From Pseudomarimonas sp964350895 (GTDB lineage: Bacteria > Pseudomonadota > Gammaproteobacteria > Xanthomonadales > Xanthomonadaceae), in the NCBI GenBank assembly GCA_964350895.1, contig CAYGMG010000028.1, positions 1 to 35,489 of the forward strand: 35,489 nucleotides of DNA, written 5' to 3'. The first letter of the stretch is position 1. Every line of letters starts with the position of its first letter. Of the stretch, positions 27,001-33,973 are shown piece after piece. The translations under genes were made by a program, and so were the position numbers. Under the pieces are notes generated by a model, which ran no database searches, was not told the origin of the DNA, and saw nothing but the letters and a program-made list of their open reading frames with translations.

Positions 27001-27092
27001 TCGGCATCGGTGCCCGCGCCTCCGCAGCCGGACAGAAGAAGAGCCCAAAGCAAGAGGAGCAGGTAGTTCGCCCCGCGACCGATTTTAAGCAT
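24036..27092 (-). CDS. Large lipoprotein with bacterial Ig-like repeats and Ca-binding-type loops
   Basis: The protein has 1018 residues. A signal peptide ends in the lipobox LLLSGC (C23). From about residue 45 there are several beta-rich repeats with invasin/Big-type signatures (VLTDSQGRASATLTAG, VLSDAAGQAVARLRAG, AISDSDGLVSVTVTTG). Residues 594-642 hold three acidic loops, DLNGNGQYDAGE, DDNEDDRYQLGE and DRNGNGLRDAGN, which look like calcium-binding EF-hand/TSP3-type loops. The last part (805-1018) is two tandem repeats of about 105 residues. The ATG at 27092 gives a standard signal peptide. It opens the pilus operon and overlaps mshM by 4 nt. It may be a surface adhesin or a partner of the secretin. 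Its position suggests an MshQ-like role, but it is not an obvious MshQ homologue. Confidence 0.85.
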   Translation of the reverse strand: MLKIGRGANYLLLLLWALLLSGCGGAGTDADGNPLPTTTTRTLQLGLSLLDGDGNPLSRIPAGAQGRIEVTANLRTVVSQDGRITSDSSAPAGNLIVTLSASGASITPSNGDVLTDSQGRASATLTAGSSTGASVLQARASLSGTPDGSASLNFEIVPGAQPQISLRVLDSEGRETSTLRAGEVVDLRAALEQVTRSADGASIITRQPLPGLTVVFTTDGGQFEPASGRVLSDAAGQAVARLRAGTNAGAFNVSASVQLSEDSSVSALRSLQIRLPQLVLGSGSPFVAGRLGLSQSSIPVGSTLTLSGELRDENGVVFTAPVDVFLSSRCAALGSATLVASVRALNGRFNAPYTPLSGCVGEDLIEADARLPGQQLGAAASATLTVQQAIAGGLGYVDASAVQLALRGRGGSGRPESAVLRFRATSASGVGVAGARVRFSLSNAAGGVSLTPAEAISDSDGLVSVTVTTGTRALSLRVLANLDNGVTAQSEALSISSGTPDQDSISLAVSTFNIEGFNIDGVDTTLTLRAADFFNNPVADGTRATLTTEGAAIDPVCVLSGGVCAVSLRSQNPRPADGRASVLITLPGDESFTDLNGNGQYDAGEPFQDLGEAFRDDNEDDRYQLGEPFLDRNGNGLRDAGNGIYDGILCNSAGCRQNSEVDVRAETVIVLATSAANIDLSPSSLSLDELSPRSLQINISDLNGNLPPAGSTVEISSSNGELLGEANFTVGNSNARGPLRLQTLIVGDGEPSSGILTVTVTSPSGVISRRQISVTDVRACDALPAPLPPGCEGGDAAIGEITASPSQFTVQANDIDRIAVVNVGVFAGTGSARRPFSGVVPAVLCTPSGTTSDFLITPPVQISATDANGISSLRFEIDAGPLPVGTVTCTIRAGDQSVDVLFDAAALQVVRVDAIPNSFTVTADQQSAAFNVQVGVFAQGAGTTLIPVQNLRPVVGACDPGSSSGFFIVPPADIAPTSSQGVTTLAFVLNSGTTVSGTWTCPVSADGVGPITISFSAP

Positions 27093-27215
27093 CCAGCGTG
27101 TCCCCGCAGTTGCAGCGCCGGTTCCGCGATGGACCGGCCTCCGCAGGCATTGTGCAGCACTTGCGGGCCGCGATGCATTCGGGGGAAGCCCGGGGTTCGG
27201 GCAGCTTGCAAGCAA
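27093..27215 (-). promoter_or_regulatory. Upstream region of the pilus operon
   Basis: This 123-bp gap between the ATP-grasp gene and the lipoprotein gene is the only sizeable space before the pilus genes. It holds a 10-bp palindrome (GCTTGCAAGC, 27204-27213) and an imperfect palindrome around 27186-27199. On the minus strand CACAAT is a possible -10. I see no strong -35 or sigma-54 element, so the operon promoter is not located with confidence. Confidence 0.3.
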
Positions 27216-28700
27216 TCAGCGCGGGATGCCGAGCCGCTTGCGTTCCAGCCGGCGCAGAAACTCCTCCATCACCCGGCGGTACAGGTCCTCGCCCAGGTAG
27301 GCGTCCTCGATCCCGGCATCGATGTTCGGATTGTCATTGACCTCGATGATCGCCAGACGCTTGTCCGCCGATTTGATGTCGACGCCGTACAGTCCGTCGC
27401 CGATCGGCGCGGTGGCGCGCAGGGCCAGCTTGACCACTTCGGGCGGCGCCTCGCGGATCGGCAGGGTGCGGAACTCGCCGCTCTTGGCCGCGCCGCTGGC
27501 GCCGTGGTTGTAGATCTGCCAGTGGCCGCGCGACATGAAGTACTGGCAGGCGAACAGCGGCTGGTTGTTGAGCACGCCGATGCGCCAGTCGAACTCGGTG
27601 TACATGTACTCCTGGGCGAGCAGCAGGGCGGTGTGCTGGAACAGCTGCTCGGCCCCGGCTTTGAGCTCGGCCAGCGTCTCGGCCTTGGTGATCCCGCGCG
27701 AGAAGCTGCCGTCGGGAATTTTCAGCACGATCGGAAAGCCGAGCAGCTCGGGCAGCTGGTCGAGGCGCTTGAGGTCGTCGCGGATCAGGGTCTCGGTGCG
27801 CGGCACCGGCAGCTTGCGCGACTTGAGCAGGTCGTTGAGGTAGATCTTGTTGGTGCAGCGCAGGATCGACACCGGGTCGTCGATCACCACCATGTCCTCG
27901 CGCTCGGCGCGGTGGGCGAAACGATAGGTGTGGTCGTCCAGCGAGGTGGTCTCGCGAATGAACAGGCCGTCGTACTCGGCCAGCCGGGCGAAGTCATTGC
28001 GGCCGATCGGGTCGACCTCGATGCCCAGCTCCTTGCCGGCCTCGATGAACTGCTTGAGCGCCTTCTTGTTCGACGGCGGCATCGCCTCGGCCGGGTCGTG
28101 CAGCATGGCCAGGTCGTAGCGGAACTTGCGCCGTGCCCGCGGCTTGCGCCAGAGCTTCTTGCTGAAGGCGTCGAGCGCCGCGGCGAAGGCGTCTTCCTGC
28201 TGGTCGGACAGGGTGTGCAGGCCGGCAGGCTTGATCGAGGCGATCTGCCAGAACTTCTGCCGCTCGAACTCGATCTTCATGATCGGGCAGGGGAAGGCTT
28301 CGAACACCTGACGCGCCAGGTCCTGCAGCGGCGCGTAGCTGGTCTGGCCGAAGTAGACCAGCAGGCTGAAGTCGGTGGTGTCGCGGCTGTCCTCGGGCAG
28401 GAACCTGGCCAGTTTCTGGTTGAGGTCCTCGATGTCGATGCCGTACAACGAGCGCCGGCGCAGATCGTTGATCGTGCGCACCGAGGGGATCACCTTGTGT
28501 CCGCGGGCCTCGGCCAGCAGCGAAACGTAGTAGCCAAGGCCCAGGTATTTGAAGCTGCGGCACAGATTGATCACCTGCACCCGCTCCTCGTCCGCACCGA
28601 CTGCCTGCTTGAGATAGTCGATGGCGGAGACGACGTTTTCCGAGGGATAGTAGGAACCCCAGTCGGACAGTTTTTCGACGACGATGACTAGGCGGCTCAT
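27216..28700 (-). CDS. RimK-family ATP-grasp ligase with RLAN N-terminal domain
   Basis: The protein has 494 residues. The N-terminal half (MSRLVIVVEKLSDWGSYYPSE onward) matches the RimK-like ATP-grasp N-terminal (RLAN) domain. The C-terminal half is an ATP-grasp with FPIVLKIPDGSFSRGI (about 335), EYMYTEFDWRIGVLN and a catalytic metal region ending IIEVNDNPNID. Such proteins are carboxylate-amine ligases, often attaching amino acids to a peptide or protein tail; the substrate is not evident here. Published comparative genomics links RLAN-RimK proteins to GNAT acetyltransferases, and a GNAT gene is divergent here. The start codons share bases. Confidence 0.88.
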   Translation of the reverse strand: MSRLVIVVEKLSDWGSYYPSENVVSAIDYLKQAVGADEERVQVINLCRSFKYLGLGYYVSLLAEARGHKVIPSVRTINDLRRRSLYGIDIEDLNQKLARFLPEDSRDTTDFSLLVYFGQTSYAPLQDLARQVFEAFPCPIMKIEFERQKFWQIASIKPAGLHTLSDQQEDAFAAALDAFSKKLWRKPRARRKFRYDLAMLHDPAEAMPPSNKKALKQFIEAGKELGIEVDPIGRNDFARLAEYDGLFIRETTSLDDHTYRFAHRAEREDMVVIDDPVSILRCTNKIYLNDLLKSRKLPVPRTETLIRDDLKRLDQLPELLGFPIVLKIPDGSFSRGITKAETLAELKAGAEQLFQHTALLLAQEYMYTEFDWRIGVLNNQPLFACQYFMSRGHWQIYNHGASGAAKSGEFRTLPIREAPPEVVKLALRATAPIGDGLYGVDIKSADKRLAIIEVNDNPNIDAGIEDAYLGEDLYRRVMEEFLRRLERKRLGIPR

Positions 28701-29235
28701 GGCTCAGGTGCGGGGAAGGTCGGCAAAGTCTGAAGCAATCCCGGGCCCGGCGCACCCGTCGACCAAGCCGGGCGTTCAGCGCGCCAGGGCTGTGCCTCGC
28801 GCCGGCAAGCCGGCCGATCTGCCCGGGCTTTGCGCGCTGGAAGCGCTGTTCCCGGGCGACCGGCTCTCGCCGCGGCAGCTGCGCCATCACCTGGCTTCGG
28901 CGAACGCCGTGCTGCGCGTGTTGGCCTTGCAGGGGCAGATCAGCGGCTACAGCCTGCTGCTGCGGCACGCCCGGCGACCGGCCTGGCGGCTGTACTCGAT
29001 GGTCGTCGACCCGGCCCGCCGCGGCCAGGGCCTTGGCGCGCTGCTGCTTGAGGACGCCGTCGACCAGGCCAGGGCCGCGGGCGCGCCGGCGATCACCCTC
29101 GAAGTGCGCGAGGACAACGCCGCCGCGCAGGCCCTGTACCGGCGGCACGGCTTCGTCGACAGCCATCGCCGCGAGGGCTACTACGACGACGGACTGGCCG
29201 CGCTGTGTCTGCGGCGCAGCCTCGGTCCGCGCTGA
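28699..29235 (+). CDS. GNAT family N-acetyltransferase
   Basis: The protein has up to 178 residues. The acetyl-CoA loop is PARRGQGLGALLLEDAV and the last motif NAAAQALYRRHGFVDSHRREGYYDDG is RimI/PhnO-like. The family core begins at about RARAVPRAGKPADLPGL, so the first 30 or so residues are probably not part of the fold. The ATG at 28699 overlaps the start of the ATP-grasp gene on the other strand; an in-frame GTG at 28792 is an alternative that leaves room for a divergent promoter. Substrate unknown. The pairing with the ATP-grasp gene suggests that one modifies the product of the other. Confidence 0.82.
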   Translation: MAQVRGRSAKSEAIPGPAHPSTKPGVQRARAVPRAGKPADLPGLCALEALFPGDRLSPRQLRHHLASANAVLRVLALQGQISGYSLLLRHARRPAWRLYSMVVDPARRGQGLGALLLEDAVDQARAAGAPAITLEVREDNAAAQALYRRHGFVDSHRREGYYDDGLAALCLRRSLGPR

Positions 29236-29359
29236 TTTCTGTCGGCTGCGAGCAGGCCGAGCGGGACACCGCAAGCTGTCGGCTTGCGCAATCGACACGC
29301 CGGCCGCTGCGCCGCTTGCCACAGGCCAGCCGCCCCGGGCCCGCGTACACTCCCCGGCC

Positions 29360-29929
29360 ATGATCCCTGTCGACCTGATTCCCTGGCTGCTTGCGCCGGC
29401 CATCTTCCTTGCCCGCGTCGCCGACGTCTCCCTGGGCACGGTGCGGATCATTATCGGGTTTCGCGGCTACCGCTGGATCGCGGCGCTGATCGGCTTTGTC
29501 GAGGCGCTGATCTGGGTGCTGGCGGTGCGTCAGGTGCTGCTGCATCTGGATGCCCAGCCCTGGCTGGCGGTCGCCTATGCGGCGGGCTTTGCCGGCGGCA
29601 ACTACCTGGGGATCTCGCTGGAGCGCCGGCTTGGCGTCGGCCGCGAGCTGGTCCGGGCGATCAGCTATCGCGACGATGCCGGCCTTGCCGGCGCGCTGCG
29701 CGAGGCCGGATACCGGGTGGTCGAGTTGGAGGGGCGAGGCAAGGCCGGGCGCCGGGTGCAGGTGATCTATGTGGTCGAGCAGCGGCGCAAGGTGCCGGCG
29801 CTGATCGTCAGGATCGCCGCCTTCGACCCCGAGGCGATCTACACCGTCGCCGACGTCAAGACCCACGTCGGCGAGGAGGGCGAAGTGCCTCCGGAAACCG
29901 GCTTTTCACTGCGCTTCAAGAGAAAATAG
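29360..29929 (+). CDS. UPF0316 / DUF2179 family membrane protein
   Basis: The protein has 189 residues. The first 110 residues form about three membrane helices (LLAPAIFLARVADVSLGTVRII, ALIGFVEALIWVLAVRQVL, PWLAVAYAAGFAGGNYLGI). The C-terminus is a DUF2179 domain (LAGALREAGYRVVELEGRGKAGRRVQVIYVVEQRRKVPAL), a ferredoxin-like fold seen in YitT/UPF0316 proteins. Function is unknown. TACACT at 29346-29351 ends 8 nt before the ATG, so if it is the -10 the message would have almost no leader; no Shine-Dalgarno is visible. Confidence 0.88.
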   Translation: MIPVDLIPWLLAPAIFLARVADVSLGTVRIIIGFRGYRWIAALIGFVEALIWVLAVRQVLLHLDAQPWLAVAYAAGFAGGNYLGISLERRLGVGRELVRAISYRDDAGLAGALREAGYRVVELEGRGKAGRRVQVIYVVEQRRKVPALIVRIAAFDPEAIYTVADVKTHVGEEGEVPPETGFSLRFKRK

Positions 29930-30067
29930 TAGACAAAGAGCCGCTGGCATGACCTTCGGCGGCGGCCGGCAACAGGAAGCTCGGGCAGACTTCGCGCGGG
30001 ACGTGAGGCCACGGCCGGGTACGTTCGAACCAAACATGTCGAACCCAACAGGGAGAGCAGCTTGAAC

Positions 30068-32182
30068 ATGAAATTCTTGAGTCTGGGCGTGGCCGCACTG
30101 CTGGCGGCGCCGGCAGTGATGGCGGAGGAAGCAATGCAGGAAGACCCCTACCTGTGGCTGGAGGATGTCGGCGGCGATCGCGCGCTGGACTGGGTCCGGG
30201 CGCGCAATGCCGAGTCCGGCAAGGTGCTCGAGGATCATGCCGCCTTTGCCACCCTGGAAGCCGACCTCAAGGCCATCCTCGACTCCGACGCCAAGATTCC
30301 CTACGTCGGCAAGCAGGGCGAGTACTACTACAACTTCTGGAAGGACCGGAACCACGAGCGCGGCATCTGGCGGCGCACCACCCTGGCCGAGTACCGCAAG
30401 GACGCACCGGACTGGGAAGTGATCCTGGACATTGACGCGCTGAACAAGGCCGAGGGCGAAAACTGGGTTTGGCAGGGCGCCAACTGCCTCAAGCCGGCCT
30501 ACACCCGCTGCCTGGTCAACCTCTCGCGTGGTGGTGCCGACGCCAACGTGACCCGCGAGTTCGACCTCACCACCAAACAATGGGTGGAAGGGGGCTTCTA
30601 CCGCCCCGAGGCCAAGGGCGGCCTGCAGTGGATCGACCAGGATCGGGTCTACGTCTACACCGACTTCGGCGATGGCAGCATGACCAGCTCAGGCTACCCG
30701 CGGATGGTCAAGGAGTGGAAGCGCGGCACGCCGCTGGGCGAGGCCAAGCTGGTCTATGAAGGCACCGCCGAGGACATGTACATCGCCGGCTACCGCGATC
30801 TGACCAGCGGTTTCGAGCGTGATTTCGTCAGCCGCACCATCGCCTTCTACAACGACGAGCTGTACCTGCGCGGCAGCGATGGTGCACTCAGCAAGATCGA
30901 CGCCCCGAACAGCGCCAACAAGTCGGTGCACAAGGAATGGCTGATCCTCGAATTGCGCGAGCCTTGGAAGGTCGGCGGCAAGGAGCACGCTGCCGGCTCG
31001 CTGATCGCCAGCCGCTTCGACGACTTCATGGCCGGCAAGCGCGAGTTCGACGTGCTCTTCGCGCCGAGCGAGACCACCTCGTTCGCCAGCTTCAGTCCGA
31101 CCAAGAACCATCTGATCCTCAACGTGCTCGAGGACGTCAAGAACCGGCTCTACGTGCTGACCCATGCCGACGGCGAGTGGCGGCGGGCGCCGCTGACCGG
31201 CGCACCGGCCTTCGGTACGGTCAGCGCCGGCGGCATCGATGACGAGGAGTCCGATGCCTACTTCCTGACCGTCAGCGACTACCTGACCCCGACCACCCTG
31301 ATGATCGGCGAGATCGGCGCTCCGCCCGCGCCGCTGAAGAATATGCCGGCTTTCTACGACGCCTCCGGTTTCGAGATCGGTCAGCACTTCGCTACCAGCA
31401 AGGACGGCACCCGGGTTCCCTACTTCATGGTGGCGCGCAAGGGGCTCAAGCTGGACGGCAGCCATCCGACCCTGCTCTACGGCTACGGCGGCTTCGAGAT
31501 CTCGCTGACCCCGAATTACGCGCCTTCGGCGGGCCGCGGCTGGCTGCACTACGGCGGCGTCTACGTGGTCGCCAACATCCGCGGCGGCGGCGAGTACGGG
31601 CCGCGCTGGCACCAGGCCGCGCTCAAGGCCAACCGCCTGCGCGCCTACGAGGACTTCGCCGCGGTTGCCGAGGACCTGATCAAGCGTGGGGTGACCTCCA
31701 GCGAGCGGCTCGGCATCCAGGGCGGCTCGAACGGCGGCCTGCTGGTCGGCAACATGGTCACCCTGTATCCGAGCCTGTTCGCGGCGGCGGTTTGCCAGGT
31801 GCCCCTGCTTGATATGAAGCGTTACAACAAGCTGCTGGCGGGCGCTTCCTGGATGGCCGAGTACGGCAATCCGGACAAGCCCGAGGAATGGGAGTTCATC
31901 AAGACCTTCTCGCCGTATCACAACCTCAATCCCGGCACGAAGTACCCGGCCGTGCTGTTCACCACTTCGACCCGCGATGACCGCGTCCACCCCGGCCATG
32001 CACGCAAGATGATGGCGCGGATGCAGGAGCAGGAGCACGAGGTCTACTACTACGAGAACATCGAGGGCGGTCACGGCGGTGCAGCCGACAACCAGCAGCT
32101 GGCGCATATGCAGGCCCTGGCCTACAGCTTCCTGCGCCACCAGCTGATGCCCAAGGCCGACGCCGCAGCGGCAGGTCAGTAG
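30068..32182 (+). CDS. Secreted prolyl oligopeptidase family serine peptidase (S9A)
   Basis: The protein has 704 residues from this ATG, with a signal peptide (KFLSLGVAALLAAPAVMA). A TTG at 30062 has better spacing from GGGAGA at 30051-30056 and would add two residues. The opening EDPYLWLEDVGGDRALDWVRARN is the S9A signature, followed by a beta-propeller-like region (about 60-420) and an alpha/beta-hydrolase domain. The triad is visible: S554 in QGGSNGG, D637/D638 in TRDDRVHPGH, H669 in EGGHGG. GGGEYGPRWHQA is also typical. It should cut small proline-containing peptides in the periplasm or outside. It is monocistronic by position and followed by a hairpin. Confidence 0.93.
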   Translation: MKFLSLGVAALLAAPAVMAEEAMQEDPYLWLEDVGGDRALDWVRARNAESGKVLEDHAAFATLEADLKAILDSDAKIPYVGKQGEYYYNFWKDRNHERGIWRRTTLAEYRKDAPDWEVILDIDALNKAEGENWVWQGANCLKPAYTRCLVNLSRGGADANVTREFDLTTKQWVEGGFYRPEAKGGLQWIDQDRVYVYTDFGDGSMTSSGYPRMVKEWKRGTPLGEAKLVYEGTAEDMYIAGYRDLTSGFERDFVSRTIAFYNDELYLRGSDGALSKIDAPNSANKSVHKEWLILELREPWKVGGKEHAAGSLIASRFDDFMAGKREFDVLFAPSETTSFASFSPTKNHLILNVLEDVKNRLYVLTHADGEWRRAPLTGAPAFGTVSAGGIDDEESDAYFLTVSDYLTPTTLMIGEIGAPPAPLKNMPAFYDASGFEIGQHFATSKDGTRVPYFMVARKGLKLDGSHPTLLYGYGGFEISLTPNYAPSAGRGWLHYGGVYVVANIRGGGEYGPRWHQAALKANRLRAYEDFAAVAEDLIKRGVTSSERLGIQGGSNGGLLVGNMVTLYPSLFAAAVCQVPLLDMKRYNKLLAGASWMAEYGNPDKPEEWEFIKTFSPYHNLNPGTKYPAVLFTTSTRDDRVHPGHARKMMARMQEQEHEVYYYENIEGGHGGAADNQQLAHMQALAYSFLRHQLMPKADAAAAGQ

Positions 32183-32189
32183 CGGTCCG

Positions 32190-32220
32190 CCGGGAAACGC
32201 CGGTACGCGGCGTTTCCCGG
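32190..32220 (+). terminator. Hairpin after the S9 peptidase gene
   Basis: A perfect 13-bp stem (32190-32202 with 32208-32220) has a 5-nt loop (GTACG) and starts 8 bp after the stop codon. No T-run follows, so it may act as an intrinsic terminator of the G/C-rich kind, or only protect the 3' end. Confidence 0.7.
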
Positions 32221-32499
32221 ATCGCCCCTGGCCTGTCCGGCCCTGCCTGCCGACTGCGAATCCAAGGCCGTCCCCAGCCAATCGGGCAGACACGCCTCAT
32301 GTTGGGCCCCACAGGGGCTCCAGCGCCTGCCATCGCCCCGCTTTCTGCGCAGCGAACCCCGGTCCGCACGGGAAAAACCCGCGCTTTCGCAGACAAACTG
32401 TGATGCAGCGCACGCAAAATGCCCCTTGCGGCCCTAAAGTTGCGCGCGGGCCGGCCGATAACTTCGGACAGGCCGCAAACCGGCCAGCGGATGTAGCAC
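32221..32499. other. Non-coding stretch upstream of the hypothetical gene
   Basis: With the hairpin above, this belongs to the only gap longer than 300 bp. It contains a short inverted repeat (GCCCC-ACA-GGGGC, 32306-32318) and a less G/C-rich patch at 32385-32445. I see no gene, no tRNA-like fold and no convincing promoter, though the promoter of the downstream gene should lie here. Confidence 0.4.
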
Positions 32500-32982
32500 G
32501 TGCAGATTCCTCCCAGCCAAGTGGTAGTGCAACTGGCCTCGGCCTCCTTCGGGAGCGCCGAGCTGCCGGTATTCAGCATTTCCACCTCGCCGGCTGCCGG
32601 CGGCGAGCCGGGTACCGTGCAGATTTCCGCGCTGGCCCGGGCCATGGCCGGGGTGGCGCCGGTGGGAGCCACCCCGCAGCTGAATCTGGCGGTGCAGTAT
32701 GTCGGCAGTTTCGGCACCGGCTCCTCGCTGAGCTTCACCCCATTCTCCCCGGCCGCAGCGGCGGCCGACCGCTACGCCATCATCGACAGCGATCCGGGCC
32801 AGGAGGCGCGCGAGGCGGCAGCGGAGTCGCTGGGCATCCCCGAGCCCGCTGCGACCGAATCTGCGGCCGAGGTGCTCGCAGCGCCGCCGCCGGTGGCTGC
32901 GGAAGCGCGCACTGCCTATGCCGCAGTCGCTGAAACCGCGGCACCGGCAGCGACAAGCGTCGCGATCGACGTGAGCGTCTGA
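32500..32982 (+). CDS. Hypothetical protein
   Basis: The frame gives 160 residues from a GTG at 32500. No family is recognised. Residues 1-85 look structured and beta-rich (VVVQLASASFGSAELPVFSIS, LNLAVQYVGSFGTGSSLSF); the second half is Ala/Glu/Pro-rich and probably disordered (AESLGIPEPAATESAAEVLAAPPP). There is no signal peptide and no clear Shine-Dalgarno. Codon third positions are G/C-rich as in neighbouring genes, which supports real coding. An in-frame ATG at 32643 would give a much shorter protein. It ends 22 bp before lptM but need not be co-transcribed. Confidence 0.55.
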   Translation: MQIPPSQVVVQLASASFGSAELPVFSISTSPAAGGEPGTVQISALARAMAGVAPVGATPQLNLAVQYVGSFGTGSSLSFTPFSPAAAAADRYAIIDSDPGQEAREAAAESLGIPEPAATESAAEVLAAPPPVAAEARTAYAAVAETAAPAATSVAIDVSV

Positions 32983-32992
32983 GCCGCGCCGC

Positions 32993-32998
32993 TATACT
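32993..32998 (+). promoter_or_regulatory. Candidate -10 element of lptM (possible leaderless start)
   Basis: TATACT ends 6 nt before the lptM ATG. If it is a true -10 box, transcription would begin at or next to the start codon, giving a leaderless message. No good -35 element is seen at the usual spacing and no Shine-Dalgarno precedes the ATG, which agrees with that idea but does not prove it. Confidence 0.4.
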
Positions 32999-33004
32999 TC
33001 GCGG

Positions 33005-33142
33005 ATGAACGCATTCCGCCGAGTCTCCCGCCTGTTCCTGATCTCCTGCATCGCCGCGGTCCTGTTCGCCGCGCTCTCCGGCTGCGGCAACAAGGGTGAC
33101 CTGGTGCGCCCCGGCCAGCCTGCCCAGTCCAGCGACGGCTGA
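33005..33142 (+). CDS. lptM: LptM-type small lipoprotein (YifL family)
   Basis: The protein has 45 residues. A signal peptide (RLFLISCIAAVLFAAL) ends in the lipobox LSGC, giving C27, directly followed by GNKGDL, the conserved LptM motif. In E. coli LptM helps the LptD/LptE translocon mature, and its gene precedes dapF, just as here (9 bp gap). The gene is too short for common gene-finding thresholds but position and motif are convincing. Confidence 0.9.
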   Translation: MNAFRRVSRLFLISCIAAVLFAALSGCGNKGDLVRPGQPAQSSDG

Positions 33143-33151
33143 GCAAGCAGC

Positions 33152-33973
33152 GTGCGGCTGCGTTTTTCCAAGATGCACGGCGCCGGCAACGACTTCGTCG
33201 TGCTCGACCGGCGTGAAGCGTCCGAGCCGCTCGACCCGGCCCTGATCGCCCGGCTCTGCGATCGCCATCGCGGGATCGGCTGCGACCAGCTGCTTACCGT
33301 GGAGCGCGCTCGCAGTGCCGGCGCTGCGTTCGCTTACGGCATCTGGAATCAGGACGGCTCAGCGGCCGCGCAGTGCGGCAACGGCGCGCGCTGCGTAGTC
33401 GCCTGGGCGCGCCGCGCCGGGATGTTCGATGGCGACAGCGTGCCCGCCGACAGCCCCAGCGGGCCGATCAAGGCCTGGCTGCACGATGACGGCATCGAGA
33501 TCGACATGGGGCGGCCGGATTTTGCCGCAGCGGCGGTTGGCTTCCGCGAAACCGGGGCGCCGCGAGTGATCTCCTACAACGGCCGCGACTGGCCGTTCGC
33601 TCTGGTCTCGATGGGCAACCCGCACGCGCTGATCGAGGTTGATTCCGCGGCTGACGCGCCGGTTGCCGAACTCGGCCGGGCGCTGCAGGACGATCCGCGC
33701 TTCACCGACAGCTGCAATGTCGGCTTTGCCGAAGTTCGCGATCCCGGGCACATCGTTCTGCGCGTCTTTGAACGCGGGGTCGGCGAGACCCTGGCCTGCG
33801 GCAGCGGCGCCTGTGCCGCTGCGGCCTTACTGCATCGCGCCGGGCGTGTTGCCGCCCGGGTTGCGGTCGAGCTTCCCGGTGGCCGGCTGCAGATACACTG
33901 GCCGGGGCCCGAGGCCTCGATCCGTATGCGCGGGCCAGCCGAATTCGTTTTCGAAGGGGAGTTCCAGGCATGA
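33152..33973 (+). CDS. dapF: Diaminopimelate epimerase
   Basis: The protein has 273 residues from a GTG start. It interconverts LL- and meso-diaminopimelate for lysine and peptidoglycan synthesis. Both catalytic cysteines are in place: C75 (AQCGNGARC) and C216 (ETLACGSGACA). FSKMHGAGNDFVVLD is the typical N-terminus and NPHALIEV is conserved. Length is normal. It overlaps the DUF484 gene by 4 nt (ATGA). Confidence 0.96.
   Translation: MRLRFSKMHGAGNDFVVLDRREASEPLDPALIARLCDRHRGIGCDQLLTVERARSAGAAFAYGIWNQDGSAAAQCGNGARCVVAWARRAGMFDGDSVPADSPSGPIKAWLHDDGIEIDMGRPDFAAAAVGFRETGAPRVISYNGRDWPFALVSMGNPHALIEVDSAADAPVAELGRALQDDPRFTDSCNVGFAEVRDPGHIVLRVFERGVGETLACGSGACAAAALLHRAGRVAARVAVELPGGRLQIHWPGPEASIRMRGPAEFVFEGEFQA

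Noticed and set aside
9296..27092. PEP-CTERM/exosortase system suggested by PrsK/PrsR-like proteins
   Set aside because: No PEP-CTERM sorting signal, exosortase or EPS glycosyltransferase gene is present; only the regulators are similar.
24315..28691. A 1458-codon open frame on the plus strand
   Set aside because: It runs antisense through both the lipoprotein and the ATP-grasp gene. Its product is rich in Gly, Asp, Arg, Gln and His with no domain or signal; long antisense frames are expected in G/C-rich DNA with biased third positions.
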